NCBI RefSeq assembly: GCF_026239655.1
Contig: NZ_JAPIVO010000003.1
Span: 719,847 to 783,846 of the forward strand
DNA length: 64,000 bases
Reading direction: 5' to 3'
DNA from: Pedobacter sp. MR2016-24
GTDB lineage: Bacteria > Bacteroidota > Bacteroidia > Sphingobacteriales > Sphingobacteriaceae
Part shown: in pieces, positions 28,817 through 38,381 of the stretch
Numbering within the stretch: position 1 is the stretch's first letter
Layout: each line of letters begins with the position of its first letter
The notes under the pieces: model-generated
The model's input: only the letters and a program-made list of their open reading frames with translations
Database searches by the model: none
Told to the model about the DNA's origin: nothing
Made by a program: the position numbers and the translations under genes

Positions 28817-30220
28817 ATGAGAAAAACACTTTACCTTATTACTGCGCTATTATTAATGATGCCCGGTATATTAAATGCACAACTAAAGAGTAGCCAGGCA
28901 CCGAAAAGCCTGAATCAGCTTCAGCAGGAATTTGTAGACCTCCGTTTCGGAATGTTTATCCATTTCAATATCCCTACTTATATGGATCAGGACTGGGCAG
29001 ATCCGATGGCCTCTCCTGCTATTTTCAACCCCACCAGGCTTGATTGCGACCAATGGGCAAAGGCGGCTAAATCTGCAAATATGACTTACGGATGCATCAC
29101 GACAAAACACCACAGCGGTTTCTGTATCTGGGATACTAAAACTACTGATTACAGTGTGATGAGCAGTCCGTATAAAAAAGATGTGGTTAAAGAATACGCA
29201 GATGCTTTCAGAGCAAATGGATTGAAAGTATTCCTCTACTATTCTATCCTCGATACCCATCACCAGTTGAGACCAAACAGTATTACCCCCAAACATATAG
29301 ACATGGTGAAGGCGCAGATTAAAGAACTGATGACCAACTATGGTGAAATAGGCGCGTTGATCATTGACGGCTGGGATGCACCCTGGTCAAGAATTTCTTA
29401 TGATGATGTCCCGTTTGAAGAGATTTACAAACTCGTAAAATCTATACAGCCAAACTGCCTGGTAATGGATCTGAATGGTGCGAAATATCCCGCAGAAGGA
29501 TTGTACTATACAGATATTAAAACCTACGAGCAGGGAGCTGGTCAGCATATTTCTAAAGAAAACAACTTTATGCCGGCATTATCCTGTCTGCCATTGCAGG
29601 CAAACTGGTTCTGGAAACTAAAACATCCCGATGTTGCTGTTAAAAGTCCGGAAAAACTGGTTAGAGAAGACATTATCCCTTTTAATAATGTAAACTGTAA
29701 TTTCATTTTAAACGTAGCTCCTAACCGTGAGGGACGGTTTGACGACAATGCTTTAGCGGCATTAAAACAGATCGGTAAAATCTGGAAAAATGAAGGCCCA
29801 TTGGCTAAACTTCCTCCATTGGAAGCACCCATCATTTCGCATAACCTGGCAAAAAAACAAATATCAAATTCCAGCTGGAGTGATGATTCTGCGATTATGG
29901 ATTTTGCGAATGATGACGACTTTAGTTCTTCCTGGATTTCCAATCCTACGGTGAGCAGCCCATGGTACGAAATAGATTTTAAACGCAATACAGCACTCAA
30001 CACCATTGTCATTGCAGAGGAAAAACCTAATATCAGCACTTACAAGCTCGAATATTATGCAAATGGTAGCTGGAAGCCTTTGTTTGATGGTGAAAATAAA
30101 CAGAAGATCAAAATTCATCGTTTTGACAGCGTAAAGGCTGAGAAGGTGAGAATGGCGATCGCCAAATCAGATCATCAGGCCTCTATAGCTGAGTTTCAGA
30201 TCTATAACGAAAAGCGATAA
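28817..30220 (+). CDS. Secreted GH29 alpha-L-fucosidase with C-terminal discoidin-like domain, 467 aa
   Basis: Start taken at ATG 28817: it gives a signal peptide (LYLITALLLMMPGILNAQ), whereas an ATG at 28751 in the same frame would run through a terminator hairpin. The GH29 catalytic domain shows RFGMFIHFN at the barrel start, TTKHHSGFCIWDTKTTDYSV (fucose-binding HH pair), and GALIIDGWD where Asp184 is the likely nucleophile (family pattern). The last 130 residues (WISNPTVSSPWYEIDFKRNTALN, VIAEEK) look like an F5/8-type C carbohydrate-binding domain. It releases L-fucose from glycan ends in the periplasm or at the surface. Last gene of the locus. Confidence 0.9.
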   Translation: MRKTLYLITALLLMMPGILNAQLKSSQAPKSLNQLQQEFVDLRFGMFIHFNIPTYMDQDWADPMASPAIFNPTRLDCDQWAKAAKSANMTYGCITTKHHSGFCIWDTKTTDYSVMSSPYKKDVVKEYADAFRANGLKVFLYYSILDTHHQLRPNSITPKHIDMVKAQIKELMTNYGEIGALIIDGWDAPWSRISYDDVPFEEIYKLVKSIQPNCLVMDLNGAKYPAEGLYYTDIKTYEQGAGQHISKENNFMPALSCLPLQANWFWKLKHPDVAVKSPEKLVREDIIPFNNVNCNFILNVAPNREGRFDDNALAALKQIGKIWKNEGPLAKLPPLEAPIISHNLAKKQISNSSWSDDSAIMDFANDDDFSSSWISNPTVSSPWYEIDFKRNTALNTIVIAEEKPNISTYKLEYYANGSWKPLFDGENKQKIKIHRFDSVKAEKVRMAIAKSDHQASIAEFQIYNEKR

Positions 30221-30235
30221 AAAAAAATCACAAAC

Positions 30236-30272
30236 GGGCCGGTGAACTATGTTTTCCGGCCCTTCTTTTTTT
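30236..30272. terminator. Convergent terminator between GH29 and MFS genes
   Basis: Stem GGGCCGG (30236-30242) with CCGGCCC (30256-30262), then TTCTTTTTTT on the plus strand. The plus-strand reading ends the GH29 transcript. The stem overlaps the last codons of the MFS gene (stop at 30247), and an A-rich run upstream lets it work on the minus strand too. Confidence 0.75.
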
Positions 30273-31674
30273 GGAATGACACGCTCCATAATAATACGAA
30301 CACGATCACTAAAGCCAGCATATTCAGATAAGTTGCCCAGCGGTAGGCCACTACAAAATCAGGAAGAGCCAGGCCTTTATCAAGCCTATAAAAAAACAGC
30401 CCTCCGGTAAGCGCAACACCTACTGCAATAGCAGTTTGCTGAGCTGTAGAATAGATGCCGGAAGCATTTCCCGCAAACGATACAGGAATCGTTTTCAGTG
30501 AAAAGCTCATTAGCGAAGGCAGAACACTCCCGCAACCCATACCGTAGCTAAACAAAAGCAGGTATATCCCATATGCGGGCTGATGCGCCCGCAAACAAAT
30601 CAGATGTCCAATCAATGAAAAAATCATCAGTAATACCGCTGCCATGATCACTTTATGTCCATAAATCACTATCAACCTGGCAGATAATATTGATCCCACC
30701 ACATACCCGATACCCTGAAGGACAAATAAAAGACCTACATAGGCAGACGAAATATGAAACCCATCCTGCATGAGCATTCCTGTAATCAGAAAATAAGAGT
30801 CCTGAGCAATGAAATAAAAGAAGGAAACTATAATACCGCTTTTGAAATAGTGGTCTCTGAACAAATCTAAATTGAGTAAGGTCGCTGCGTTTTTTTTAAG
30901 CCGGCTATTTTGTTGAAAGAGCAGCATGCAGAAAACAGGTACCGACAAAAGCAGCAGCAGTATACTCCAGAGAGGCCACCCCAGTTCTCTTCCCTGAATC
31001 AGGGGAAATAAAAGCGACAGCAAAAATACAGTCAATAAAAATAGTCCCCTGTAATCAAAGCGCTCAGTTCCGTAGGGCTGATCTGCTGGTAAATACTTAA
31101 ACGCGACCAGTGCCGAGAAAAAACCAATCGGAATATTGATCAGAAAAATCAAACGCCAACCATCAATTACCCCAAAAGGTACAATATCCATATGAACAAC
31201 CGGTAGTAAACCACCTAAAAACTGCCCTGCCACGGAAGCAATTCCAGCAATGCTTCCATAGATACCCAGCGCTTTCGTCCGTTCTTCTTTCCCGGAAAAA
31301 ATAGTCTGGATTAAAGTTAAACCCTGCGGAACCATAAATGCGGCACAAATTCCCTGCAGCGCACGGGAAAGGTTTAATTGTAATGGCGACTGTACAATAC
31401 CACATAAAAATGAGGCGATGGTAAAACCAAGCATAGCGAGAATTAACACTTTTTTCCTGCCAAACTTATCCCCTGCCTTACTTCCGTAAATCAGAAAAAT
31501 CGCATAAGCAATCACATATGCTGCAATTACAAACTGCAGGTCTGCGTCGCTGGCCAGGAGTCCTTTCTGAATAGAGGGGAGCGCTACGTTTACGATAAAA
31601 ATGTCCAGAACCGAAAGAAATACGGTAGATGATAAAACTAGAAGTAAAATGAATTTAAACTGTTGCTGTGCCAT
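30247..31674 (-). CDS. MFS drug exporter, DHA2 (14-TMS) family, 475 aa
   Basis: Start at ATG 31674 (MAQQQFKFILLLV); a TTG start 15 bases earlier is possible. About 14 hydrophobic segments fill the chain, with the DHA2/EmrB-like motif A region (YGSKAGDKFGRKKVLILAMLGFT) after TM2 and motif C-like GSIAGIASVAGQFLGGLL in TM5. These proton-driven exporters pump out hydrophobic drugs or dyes. It is divergent from the HxlR regulator at 31770 with a 95-base gap, which usually means the regulator represses the exporter and senses its substrate. Substrate unknown. Confidence 0.9.
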   Translation of the reverse strand: MAQQQFKFILLLVLSSTVFLSVLDIFIVNVALPSIQKGLLASDADLQFVIAAYVIAYAIFLIYGSKAGDKFGRKKVLILAMLGFTIASFLCGIVQSPLQLNLSRALQGICAAFMVPQGLTLIQTIFSGKEERTKALGIYGSIAGIASVAGQFLGGLLPVVHMDIVPFGVIDGWRLIFLINIPIGFFSALVAFKYLPADQPYGTERFDYRGLFLLTVFLLSLLFPLIQGRELGWPLWSILLLLLSVPVFCMLLFQQNSRLKKNAATLLNLDLFRDHYFKSGIIVSFFYFIAQDSYFLITGMLMQDGFHISSAYVGLLFVLQGIGYVVGSILSARLIVIYGHKVIMAAVLLMIFSLIGHLICLRAHQPAYGIYLLLFSYGMGCGSVLPSLMSFSLKTIPVSFAGNASGIYSTAQQTAIAVGVALTGGLFFYRLDKGLALPDFVVAYRWATYLNMLALVIVFVLLWSVSFQKKKGRKT

Positions 31675-31769
31675 AAAATGTCCGGACAATTACGCGTAAA
31701 AGGTTTATTTACGCTATTTTCGGCTGTAAATGTGACGCTATTCAGCCGGCATTTCAAGTAGGAATAAAA

Positions 31770-32156
31770 ATGATACCTGGTATGGAAAACACAACTATTG
31801 ATGATAATCAACATGATACATTTGAAAATAATATCTTTCCCGGGAAAAATAGCTGTCCGGTTACCAACGCATTAAAGATTTTAAGCGGAAAATATAAACT
31901 TCCCATCATTGAGGCCATTACAGAAAATTGCGCCAGAAGGTTTGGGGAGCTGAGACGGGAACTTGATAATGTTGCCCAGGCCACACTCACTACTCAGCTT
32001 CGTGAACTTGAACGTGATGGAATTATAGAGCGTTATGCCTATGCGGAATCGCCACCCAGAGTAGAATATAAACTCAGCCTTTTAGGGCAAAGTCTCCTGC
32101 CTGTAATTGAAGTATTAAAAACCTGGAATGATCAGTATTGCCAGCAACGCGTATAA
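31770..32156 (+). CDS. HxlR-family winged-helix transcriptional regulator, 128 aa
   Basis: A single winged helix of the MarR/HxlR type: CPVTNALKILSGKYKLPIIEAI (HxlR start with the conserved Cys), RRFGELRRELDNVAQATLTTQLRELERDGIIERYAY (recognition helix) and PPRVEYKLSLLGQSLLPVIEVL (wing and dimer helix). Another ATG 12 bases later (MENTTIDD) could be the start. Divergent from the MFS gene; likely its autoregulated repressor or activator. Confidence 0.9.
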   Translation: MIPGMENTTIDDNQHDTFENNIFPGKNSCPVTNALKILSGKYKLPIIEAITENCARRFGELRRELDNVAQATLTTQLRELERDGIIERYAYAESPPRVEYKLSLLGQSLLPVIEVLKTWNDQYCQQRV

Positions 32157-32160
32157 AGAA

Positions 32161-32198
32161 AAAGCGGAAATGACACATCCGTTCATTCCCGCTTTTTT
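32161..32198 (+). terminator. Hairpin terminator after HxlR gene
   Basis: 13-bp stem with one mismatch (32161-32173 with 32183-32195), then TTT. It starts 4 bases after the stop codon. Confidence 0.75.
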
Positions 32199-32301
32199 AA
32201 ATTAACGCTCTCCATATAAAGACGAACTGAAAAGCCAAATATTGTATGGCGTTAAAAATAAATAAAGACATGCTCCTATCAATGAGCTGTCCGCACTATC
32301 C

Positions 32302-35300
32302 TTATTTTCCCAGAGACCTTACTTTATACCTGCGGTAAGAAACTATAGCCAGTAAAGCCACAATAGTGATCGTCACATAAACCCATGCCGGTATTGGAAC
32401 CGGATCACCTTGCGCATAAGAATGCAGTCCGGTAAGATAATAGTTCACCCCAAAATAGGTCATGATAATCACTGAAAAGGCCAGCAACGATAACAGGTTA
32501 AAAAGATATTTGCTCCTCATGGCAGGTATCAGCCTTACATGTAATACAAAAGCATAGACAATTACGGAAATAAAAGCCCAGGTTTCTTTAGGATCCCAGC
32601 TCCAGTAACGGCCCCAGCTTTCATTTGCCCAGATTCCGCCGAGGAAGGTACCAACCGTAAGTAAAAATATCCCGACAGTGAGCGACATTTCGTTTACAAT
32701 GGTTAATTCTACCACTGAGCTCCTTACCCTGGCACTGATTTTTTTATGGTCAATAATATACAGCAACAATACTACCGTACCAAGCAAAGCACTTAAACCA
32801 AAGAAACCGTAACTGGAAGTAATAATAGCCACATGCACCATTAGCCAGTATGACTTAAGGACGGGTACAAGCGGAGTAATCTGCGGGTTCATCTGAGAAC
32901 CCCCGTGTGCAAATCCCATCAGGATTACAGCGATAAGACATCCCGCAGCGGGAATAAAAGCATTACTGTTCCTGTACAACAATAGTCCGGCCATTACGCC
33001 TATCCAGCTGATGAACATGACTGCCTCATAGCCATTACTCCAGGGTTCATGACCAGAAATATACCAACGTACTGCCAGTCCGAATAACTGTAACAAGGCA
33101 GCAATACTAATCATTACCAGCACAAAATTTATCGTTTTTCGCAAGCCATTCGCATTGCTGAACAGACTTCCGAAAGCCAGTGCAAGAATTACCGTCCCCA
33201 ATAAGGCATAGGTGATCATAAGGTTCAGGAAAATATTCCAGGAGTTGTAACCAACTTCCATGTCAATCTTAGTGAGAGAGGGAACTACAGCTTTTCCCAG
33301 TTGAAACTGCACTTGTTTGAGGTTCTCCAGCTGCTGTTCCGGAACGCTCCAGTTTCCTGATTTTGTGGCTTCAAAAATACTGGTCAGATAAAGTGTTGCC
33401 GGGTTGCGCAGTGCTGCATCACCAGCTATCGTTGGGATAGGTGGTGTTACCCAGGTATTGTTCGCGTCACCTGCTACAGGAAATACCCGGAGGTACTGTC
33501 CGTTCAGCAATTGCTGCATGACCTGCAGTTTGTCATTCAGCTCTATCAAATCTTTATCATAGCCATCCTGCTCAGATGCTTTCTTCGCAAAAGCTTTCAG
33601 GTAAGCATCCTTCAAACGAAAATCGATAGTTCCATCCGCACCTATACTCAGCAGGTTCACCATAGTGGTGTACCCTTCCGGATTAGCCTTAACAGTTTCC
33701 AGCAGACCAGGGCCTCCCTTGCTGCCTACCTTGATCAGGGGAACGTTCACCCAGTCGAATGGCAGTGTAGACACGGATAGGAAAAACTGATTGGCATTCA
33801 GCGTATAAAACTTATCCTTGTGATACAGTTTTCGCAAAATCTCCAGCGCCATGGTATTTACAGGTTCGATCCGGCCGTCTATATTTTGGACAAGCAAACG
33901 TCCAAAGCTGTCCGCATGATCCCGGTCAATGTGGATTGTACCTGCAAAGGTGGCTGCATCAACAGTTTGTCCCGCAAGGAGTCTCTGCATATCAGCCACA
34001 TGGTTGTGATCTGCAGCAGGAGCTGCTATAGTATCACCTGTATGGGCATGCTGACTATGGTCTGCAGTTGTTCCACCGTCCTTCCCATGCATATCTATCT
34101 CCTGACTAAAAGCAGCAGTTCCAGGCAGAAAAACAAGTAACAACAATAAGGTTTTGGAACGGGATATGGTTTTAAGCTGTTCGTTAAGTTTGGAAAAGTG
34201 GGTTCCCTTCCAGAACAAGGTGACAAATAGCCCCCCAAAGAGTAAGGTATAACCTATATAGGTAATATTCGTACCCCAGTAATCATGGTTTACAGAAAGA
34301 ACTGTCCCCAGTTCATCCTGGTCAAAGCTCGACTGGAAAAAACGGAACCCATCCTGGTCAAGTACGTGGTTCATATATATTTTGTAAGGGCGTTCGCTGT
34401 GACCATCATGAATCATCATATCAGATGAATAAGATGCTGGGCTGTTACTTCCCGGATACTTCTCCATTTTAAAGTCCACCAGCTTCAGGGAGAATGGCGC
34501 TTTATAAATTTTTGAGCCGTAGGCCATTGCAATCGGCAAGCCCCCTACCTCACTCTGAAACTGAAAATTGGTCATTCCCCGGCCACCATAAAAAGACACT
34601 GTATCAACTGCACTGGCTGTGGTTACTTCTACCTTAACCAAATCCAGGTCATGCTCATGCGTTCGTTTGTCGCCTTCATAATAGATAATATTGCCCGGGC
34701 GGGCGGGCTCAGGAACTACAAATGCAAGGCCGCCGTAAGTATAAAGGCTTCTCAGGTGAAAGTCCTGTGATTTGTTATCTGCCGTTACCACTTTTCTTTC
34801 CTGGGTAGCCATGATCATATAATTCCCTTCATAGGGTGAAGCAATTTGATAACCCGTAAAACCATCGGTGATATTGATCGCACCGGTTGTTGGTTTGTTA
34901 TAGCTGATGATCATGTTCTGCACCAGGAGTACATTACCCGTCTGGATATATTTATTGACACGTTTACCATTTTCTAACACCACCAGGTGTAAAACCGGTT
35001 TCCCTGCCGGGTTAAGTACCAGCGAATCCTGTGCACGTGCATAGAAATCAACCACTTTCAGCTGCACTCTTTCCCCTTTGTAATCATACTTGGCAACAAA
35101 TGTTTTTTTGAAAGACTTGAGGTACCAGGGTACGTTATTAGAGATGAGTATTGCCGGGATATCATCATAAGCCAATGCCTGCTGCTCCTGACCAATCTGT
35201 ACCTTGAAAAAAGTCTCGTCAGATACCACATCATTACTCATCTCCCCTTCCCTGATATGCATGGAACCTTCGTAGCTGATGTACCTGGTCACATAGCCCC

Positions 35301-35613
35301 CGATAAAAATAATGATGAATGCAAGGTGAAACACCAGCAGCGGAAGCTTTTTCAGCGAGATCAACTGATATCTTTTGATGTTACCAATAAAGTTCAAGAT
35401 CAGAAAAAACATCACCAGTTCGAACCACCAGCAGTTGTAAATCAATGCTTTGGCCACTGCCGTTCCGTAATCGTTTTCTACGAAAGTGGCCAGCGCCATA
35501 GAGAAAGCATAAAAAAGTAATAAAGCACCCATAGTTCGGGTAGAGAAAAGGATCTTGCTGAATTGTGATATCATTTGTTGTGTTTGCTGCGCCTTATTAG
35601 TCCAGGCGGGCAC
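32302..35613 (-). CDS. ResB-CcsA fusion, cytochrome c maturation protein, 1103 aa
   Basis: System II cytochrome c biogenesis in a single chain, as is usual in Bacteroidota. The N-terminal ResB-like part begins with about three membrane helices (MGALLLFYAFSMALATF, WWFELVMFFLILNFIGNI, LPLLVFHLAFIIIFIGGYV), then a large periplasmic domain and another helix near residue 460. The C-terminal CcsA part, from about residue 770, has several helices and the Trp-rich haem-handling motif WGRYWSWDPKETWAF near residue 1020, plus His residues facing the haem site (HGGSQMNPQ region, MVHVAIITSSYG). It moves haem out and attaches it to CxxCH apocytochromes. Single gene; the terminator of the HxlR gene lies ahead of its 3' end. 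Confidence 0.93.
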   Translation of the reverse strand: MPAWTNKAQQTQQMISQFSKILFSTRTMGALLLFYAFSMALATFVENDYGTAVAKALIYNCWWFELVMFFLILNFIGNIKRYQLISLKKLPLLVFHLAFIIIFIGGYVTRYISYEGSMHIREGEMSNDVVSDETFFKVQIGQEQQALAYDDIPAILISNNVPWYLKSFKKTFVAKYDYKGERVQLKVVDFYARAQDSLVLNPAGKPVLHLVVLENGKRVNKYIQTGNVLLVQNMIISYNKPTTGAINITDGFTGYQIASPYEGNYMIMATQERKVVTADNKSQDFHLRSLYTYGGLAFVVPEPARPGNIIYYEGDKRTHEHDLDLVKVEVTTASAVDTVSFYGGRGMTNFQFQSEVGGLPIAMAYGSKIYKAPFSLKLVDFKMEKYPGSNSPASYSSDMMIHDGHSERPYKIYMNHVLDQDGFRFFQSSFDQDELGTVLSVNHDYWGTNITYIGYTLLFGGLFVTLFWKGTHFSKLNEQLKTISRSKTLLLLLVFLPGTAAFSQEIDMHGKDGGTTADHSQHAHTGDTIAAPAADHNHVADMQRLLAGQTVDAATFAGTIHIDRDHADSFGRLLVQNIDGRIEPVNTMALEILRKLYHKDKFYTLNANQFFLSVSTLPFDWVNVPLIKVGSKGGPGLLETVKANPEGYTTMVNLLSIGADGTIDFRLKDAYLKAFAKKASEQDGYDKDLIELNDKLQVMQQLLNGQYLRVFPVAGDANNTWVTPPIPTIAGDAALRNPATLYLTSIFEATKSGNWSVPEQQLENLKQVQFQLGKAVVPSLTKIDMEVGYNSWNIFLNLMITYALLGTVILALAFGSLFSNANGLRKTINFVLVMISIAALLQLFGLAVRWYISGHEPWSNGYEAVMFISWIGVMAGLLLYRNSNAFIPAAGCLIAVILMGFAHGGSQMNPQITPLVPVLKSYWLMVHVAIITSSYGFFGLSALLGTVVLLLYIIDHKKISARVRSSVVELTIVNEMSLTVGIFLLTVGTFLGGIWANESWGRYWSWDPKETWAFISVIVYAFVLHVRLIPAMRSKYLFNLLSLLAFSVIIMTYFGVNYYLTGLHSYAQGDPVPIPAWVYVTITIVALLAIVSYRRYKVRSLGK

Positions 35614-35894
35614 ATATTAGATATTTTTTACGCGTCACGATGAAAATATTCCAAAAAAAGATAATAAGATGATATACCTGCATGAATTTTAAGCGCAAAT
35701 GACCTTGTTGTGAAATTTACCCAAAGCATCAGCCAGGCTTCTTTTTTACATTTATGCCTGGTATTAAGGCAAAAAATCCTGCACCTAATGGCGAACAAAT
35801 TACCTGGCCCCTGATTCGGCGCAGGAAACAATAATTGTAAAGTAACATCTGCCAAATGATTCAGGATTTTATAATTTAGAAGAAAATCAGCAAG
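35614..35894. other. Intergenic region between divergent ccsBA-type and AraC genes
   Basis: About 280 bases. It should hold both promoters; a 94-codon open frame on the minus strand here overlaps the AraC start and looks like chance. No hairpin seen. Confidence 0.4.
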
Positions 35895-36632
35895 ATGAAA
35901 AAGCAAATCCACAATCCCTTCATTCTGGCATTAAAGGCCCATAATCTGACCGTTGAAATCCATCAGCATTCCGCTTATCAAATCGTTCTGTCAAACGATA
36001 CGCCTTTTACCTCAACTATTGCCGGGCAAAAGAATGAAAGGATTCATGGTTTTGTAATTAAACCACATGTGCCACATTTTTGCATGGCCGAAAAAGGAAC
36101 ATTGAATGTTTTAAATATAGAACCCTACTCTACTATCGGATTGGAGCTTTCAGGCAGGTTTGATGCCGATCAGGATGCCATTGTCTTTCATACACCTGCT
36201 GAAACGAATGCTTTCTTGGCAACAAGTAAGGATACCTTTGATATTTATACCATTATTGAAGGGTTACTTTCAAAATTGCCACCAGTTCAGTATGATGAAC
36301 GGGTAGCAAAAATAGTTGAATACATCAAAGTCAATTCTTCTCAGCAGAATATTACTCCGCAAACATTTGCTGATATTGTTTTCCTGTCTCCTTCCCGTTT
36401 GGCTGCATTATTCAAAGCGCAGACAGGCAGCAGCTTATCCAGGTATCTGCTATGGACAAGGCTTCGCCAGGCTATTTATCTTACGCTTTCCGAAAAAGAA
36501 CGGAGCCTGACCGACATTGCATACGATACCGGTTTTTACGATCTGCCGCAACTGAATAAATACATGTACGCGATGTTTGGTATGCCCCCGACAGCTTTAA
36601 AACATAACAGTGATCTGATACAAGTTTACTAG
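35895..36632 (+). CDS. AraC-family transcriptional regulator, 245 aa
   Basis: The N-terminal half is a cupin-like effector domain (residues about 15-120). The C-terminal half has the two helix-turn-helix units of AraC proteins: VEYIKVNSSQQNITPQTFADIVFLSPSRLAALFKAQTG and LRQAIYLTLSEKERSLTDIAYDTGFYDLPQLNKYMYAMFGMPPTALK. It precedes the MDR oxidoreductase and pirin genes on the same strand (51 bases to the MDR gene), which it probably controls. Its last 22 bases recur with one change at 38382-38403, just ahead of the NmrA gene. Effector unknown. Confidence 0.9.
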   Translation: MKKQIHNPFILALKAHNLTVEIHQHSAYQIVLSNDTPFTSTIAGQKNERIHGFVIKPHVPHFCMAEKGTLNVLNIEPYSTIGLELSGRFDADQDAIVFHTPAETNAFLATSKDTFDIYTIIEGLLSKLPPVQYDERVAKIVEYIKVNSSQQNITPQTFADIVFLSPSRLAALFKAQTGSSLSRYLLWTRLRQAIYLTLSEKERSLTDIAYDTGFYDLPQLNKYMYAMFGMPPTALKHNSDLIQVY

Positions 36633-36683
36633 TATCGCTATTGCCAAATTTGTGCTATCAGTTAACAATTAAAAGATAGCAAA

Positions 36684-37619
36684 ATGAAAGCAATAGCGTA
36701 TCATAAGTTTGGAAACACAGCTGTATTACAAACATCAGACGAACCAGCACCTGTTATTCAGTCAAACCAGGTATTGGTAAAAGTAAATGCCGTTTCGATC
36801 AATCCGATGGATTGGAAAATCAGAAAAGGCGAAATGAAATTGATGTCCGGTTCAACATTCCCGAAGCATACCGGAGTTGAGTTTGCTGGTGTTATCGAAG
36901 ATGCCGGAAACTCGGATTTTAAGAAAGGCGACGAAGTTTTCGGAGTTGTAAAAAACACGATGAAGCAAGGCGCATTAGCAGCCTATGTTGCTGTACCTTC
37001 AACATTTCTCTGGAAAAAACCGGCGGACATCAGTTTTCCTGAGGCTGCTTCCATTCCTGTTGCTGGTGCAGCTGCTGTTACCATACTGGAAAAAATGGGC
37101 GATATAGCTGCAAATACTCAAATTCTGGTAAATGGCGCTACTGGTGGTCTGGGCATGTTTCTACTGCAATTATTAAAACAAAAAGGAGCAAATGTAACAG
37201 CTGTGGCCAATACAAAAGCGGTAGCAGCTGCTAAAAAATGGGGAGCAGATTCCGTAATCGATTATACCCTGGAAAATGTTCTTGCCGGGCAGAAAACTTA
37301 TGATATCGTGATTGACCTGTCGGGCAAAATGGGCTATAAAAGTGCTAAAAAGATCATGAAGGCCAAATCTCTGTTTTTAAATCCTACGCCTAAGCCTATT
37401 GAAATACCCATTTCGCTTTTAAAAAATCTATTTACCAGCAAAAAGCATGTGGTGATCCTCTCCCAGCCCGCTGCAAAACATATAGCTGTATTGCTGAATG
37501 CAATGAATAAGGGCTTGCAAATTGAAATTAATAAAATCTTTCCGTTTACGCAATCTGTAGCAGCCTATCAATACGCGGAAAAAGGTGGTGTGATTGGCAA
37601 AGTAGTGATTGAGCTATGA
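36684..37619 (+). CDS. Zinc-free MDR oxidoreductase (quinone reductase-like), 311 aa
   Basis: Medium-chain reductase/dehydrogenase using NADPH. The GroES-like domain has MKAIAYHKFGNTAVLQTSDEPAPVIQSNQVLVKVNAVSINPMDWKIRKG and HTGVEFAGVIEDAG without the Cys/His zinc ligands, as in quinone reductases. The Rossmann domain has ILVNGATGGLGMFLLQLLKQKGANVTAV. The family reduces quinones or alpha,beta-unsaturated carbonyls. It overlaps the pirin gene by 4 bases (ATGA), so the two are translated together; the AraC gene precedes it. Confidence 0.9.
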   Translation: MKAIAYHKFGNTAVLQTSDEPAPVIQSNQVLVKVNAVSINPMDWKIRKGEMKLMSGSTFPKHTGVEFAGVIEDAGNSDFKKGDEVFGVVKNTMKQGALAAYVAVPSTFLWKKPADISFPEAASIPVAGAAAVTILEKMGDIAANTQILVNGATGGLGMFLLQLLKQKGANVTAVANTKAVAAAKKWGADSVIDYTLENVLAGQKTYDIVIDLSGKMGYKSAKKIMKAKSLFLNPTPKPIEIPISLLKNLFTSKKHVVILSQPAAKHIAVLLNAMNKGLQIEINKIFPFTQSVAAYQYAEKGGVIGKVVIEL

Positions 37620-38365
37620 TCACGAAAATTGATCATACCATTAAGTATGGTAAACAACACGACGGTTTTGGTGTACAGACTCTCTATCCCGGGCTGATCC
37701 GTAAAGAATTAAACGACAGTGGATTTTCCACCCTGGGAAGAATTGACCATGCCAGGATCAACACAGGCACGCTGATCCCCATGCATCCGCATCAGGACGA
37801 TGAAATATTGACTTATTTGCGGAGCGGCCGGGTGGAGCATCGGGATTCAGCAGGTTTCAGTCACATGATTTCTAAAGAAACAATGATGATGATGAATGCA
37901 GGCGGGAAATTTTCTCACGAGGAACTGGTACTGGAAGACGGAGGCGTATTGGAAGGACTGCAGATTTTCATCAGACCGGAAAGCGGCGGTTTATTGCCAA
38001 AGGTGCAGTTCCATCAGTTATCACAAAGTTATAGCATCAACCACTGGAGAAAATTGGCAGGCAGGGGTGTGGATTATCCTTTGCAAATAAGAAGTCAGAC
38101 CTGGGTGATGGACATGCGTCTGGAAACAGGCAGAGAAACTTTATTACCTGAGGAGCCTGATTCAAATACCGCCTTTCTGTTCTATGTATTTACAGGGGAG
38201 GTTCAGGTGAACGAAAACATGCTTCTGTCCGCAGGAGAGAGTGTGTTAATTGAAGGAGAACAGCCCTTTTTTCGCGCGATGAAAACCAGTGATCTCGTGT
38301 TATTCATCACACAAACAAATGCTGTGCATTTTGATGGCGGCATGTACAGTGGTAACCTGAAATAA
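37616..38365 (+). CDS. Pirin-family protein, 249 aa
   Basis: Double-cupin protein. The N-terminal cupin holds the metal-binding pattern HPHQDDE (His-x-His) and later SHEE (His-x-Glu), matching the four metal ligands of pirin. Some bacterial pirins degrade quercetin, others bind regulators. It overlaps the MDR gene by 4 bases, which pairs it with a quinone-type reductase; a joint role in redox handling of aromatic or quinone compounds is inference. It is followed after 94 bases by the NmrA-like gene. Confidence 0.9.
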   Translation: MITKIDHTIKYGKQHDGFGVQTLYPGLIRKELNDSGFSTLGRIDHARINTGTLIPMHPHQDDEILTYLRSGRVEHRDSAGFSHMISKETMMMMNAGGKFSHEELVLEDGGVLEGLQIFIRPESGGLLPKVQFHQLSQSYSINHWRKLAGRGVDYPLQIRSQTWVMDMRLETGRETLLPEEPDSNTAFLFYVFTGEVQVNENMLLSAGESVLIEGEQPFFRAMKTSDLVLFITQTNAVHFDGGMYSGNLK

Positions 38366-38381
38366 TTCCAGGTTCGTTAAG

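Noticed and set aside
35628..35912. 94-codon minus-strand ORF overlapping the AraC start
   Set aside because: No protein-like pattern and it overlaps an AraC gene start; chance frame in a promoter region.
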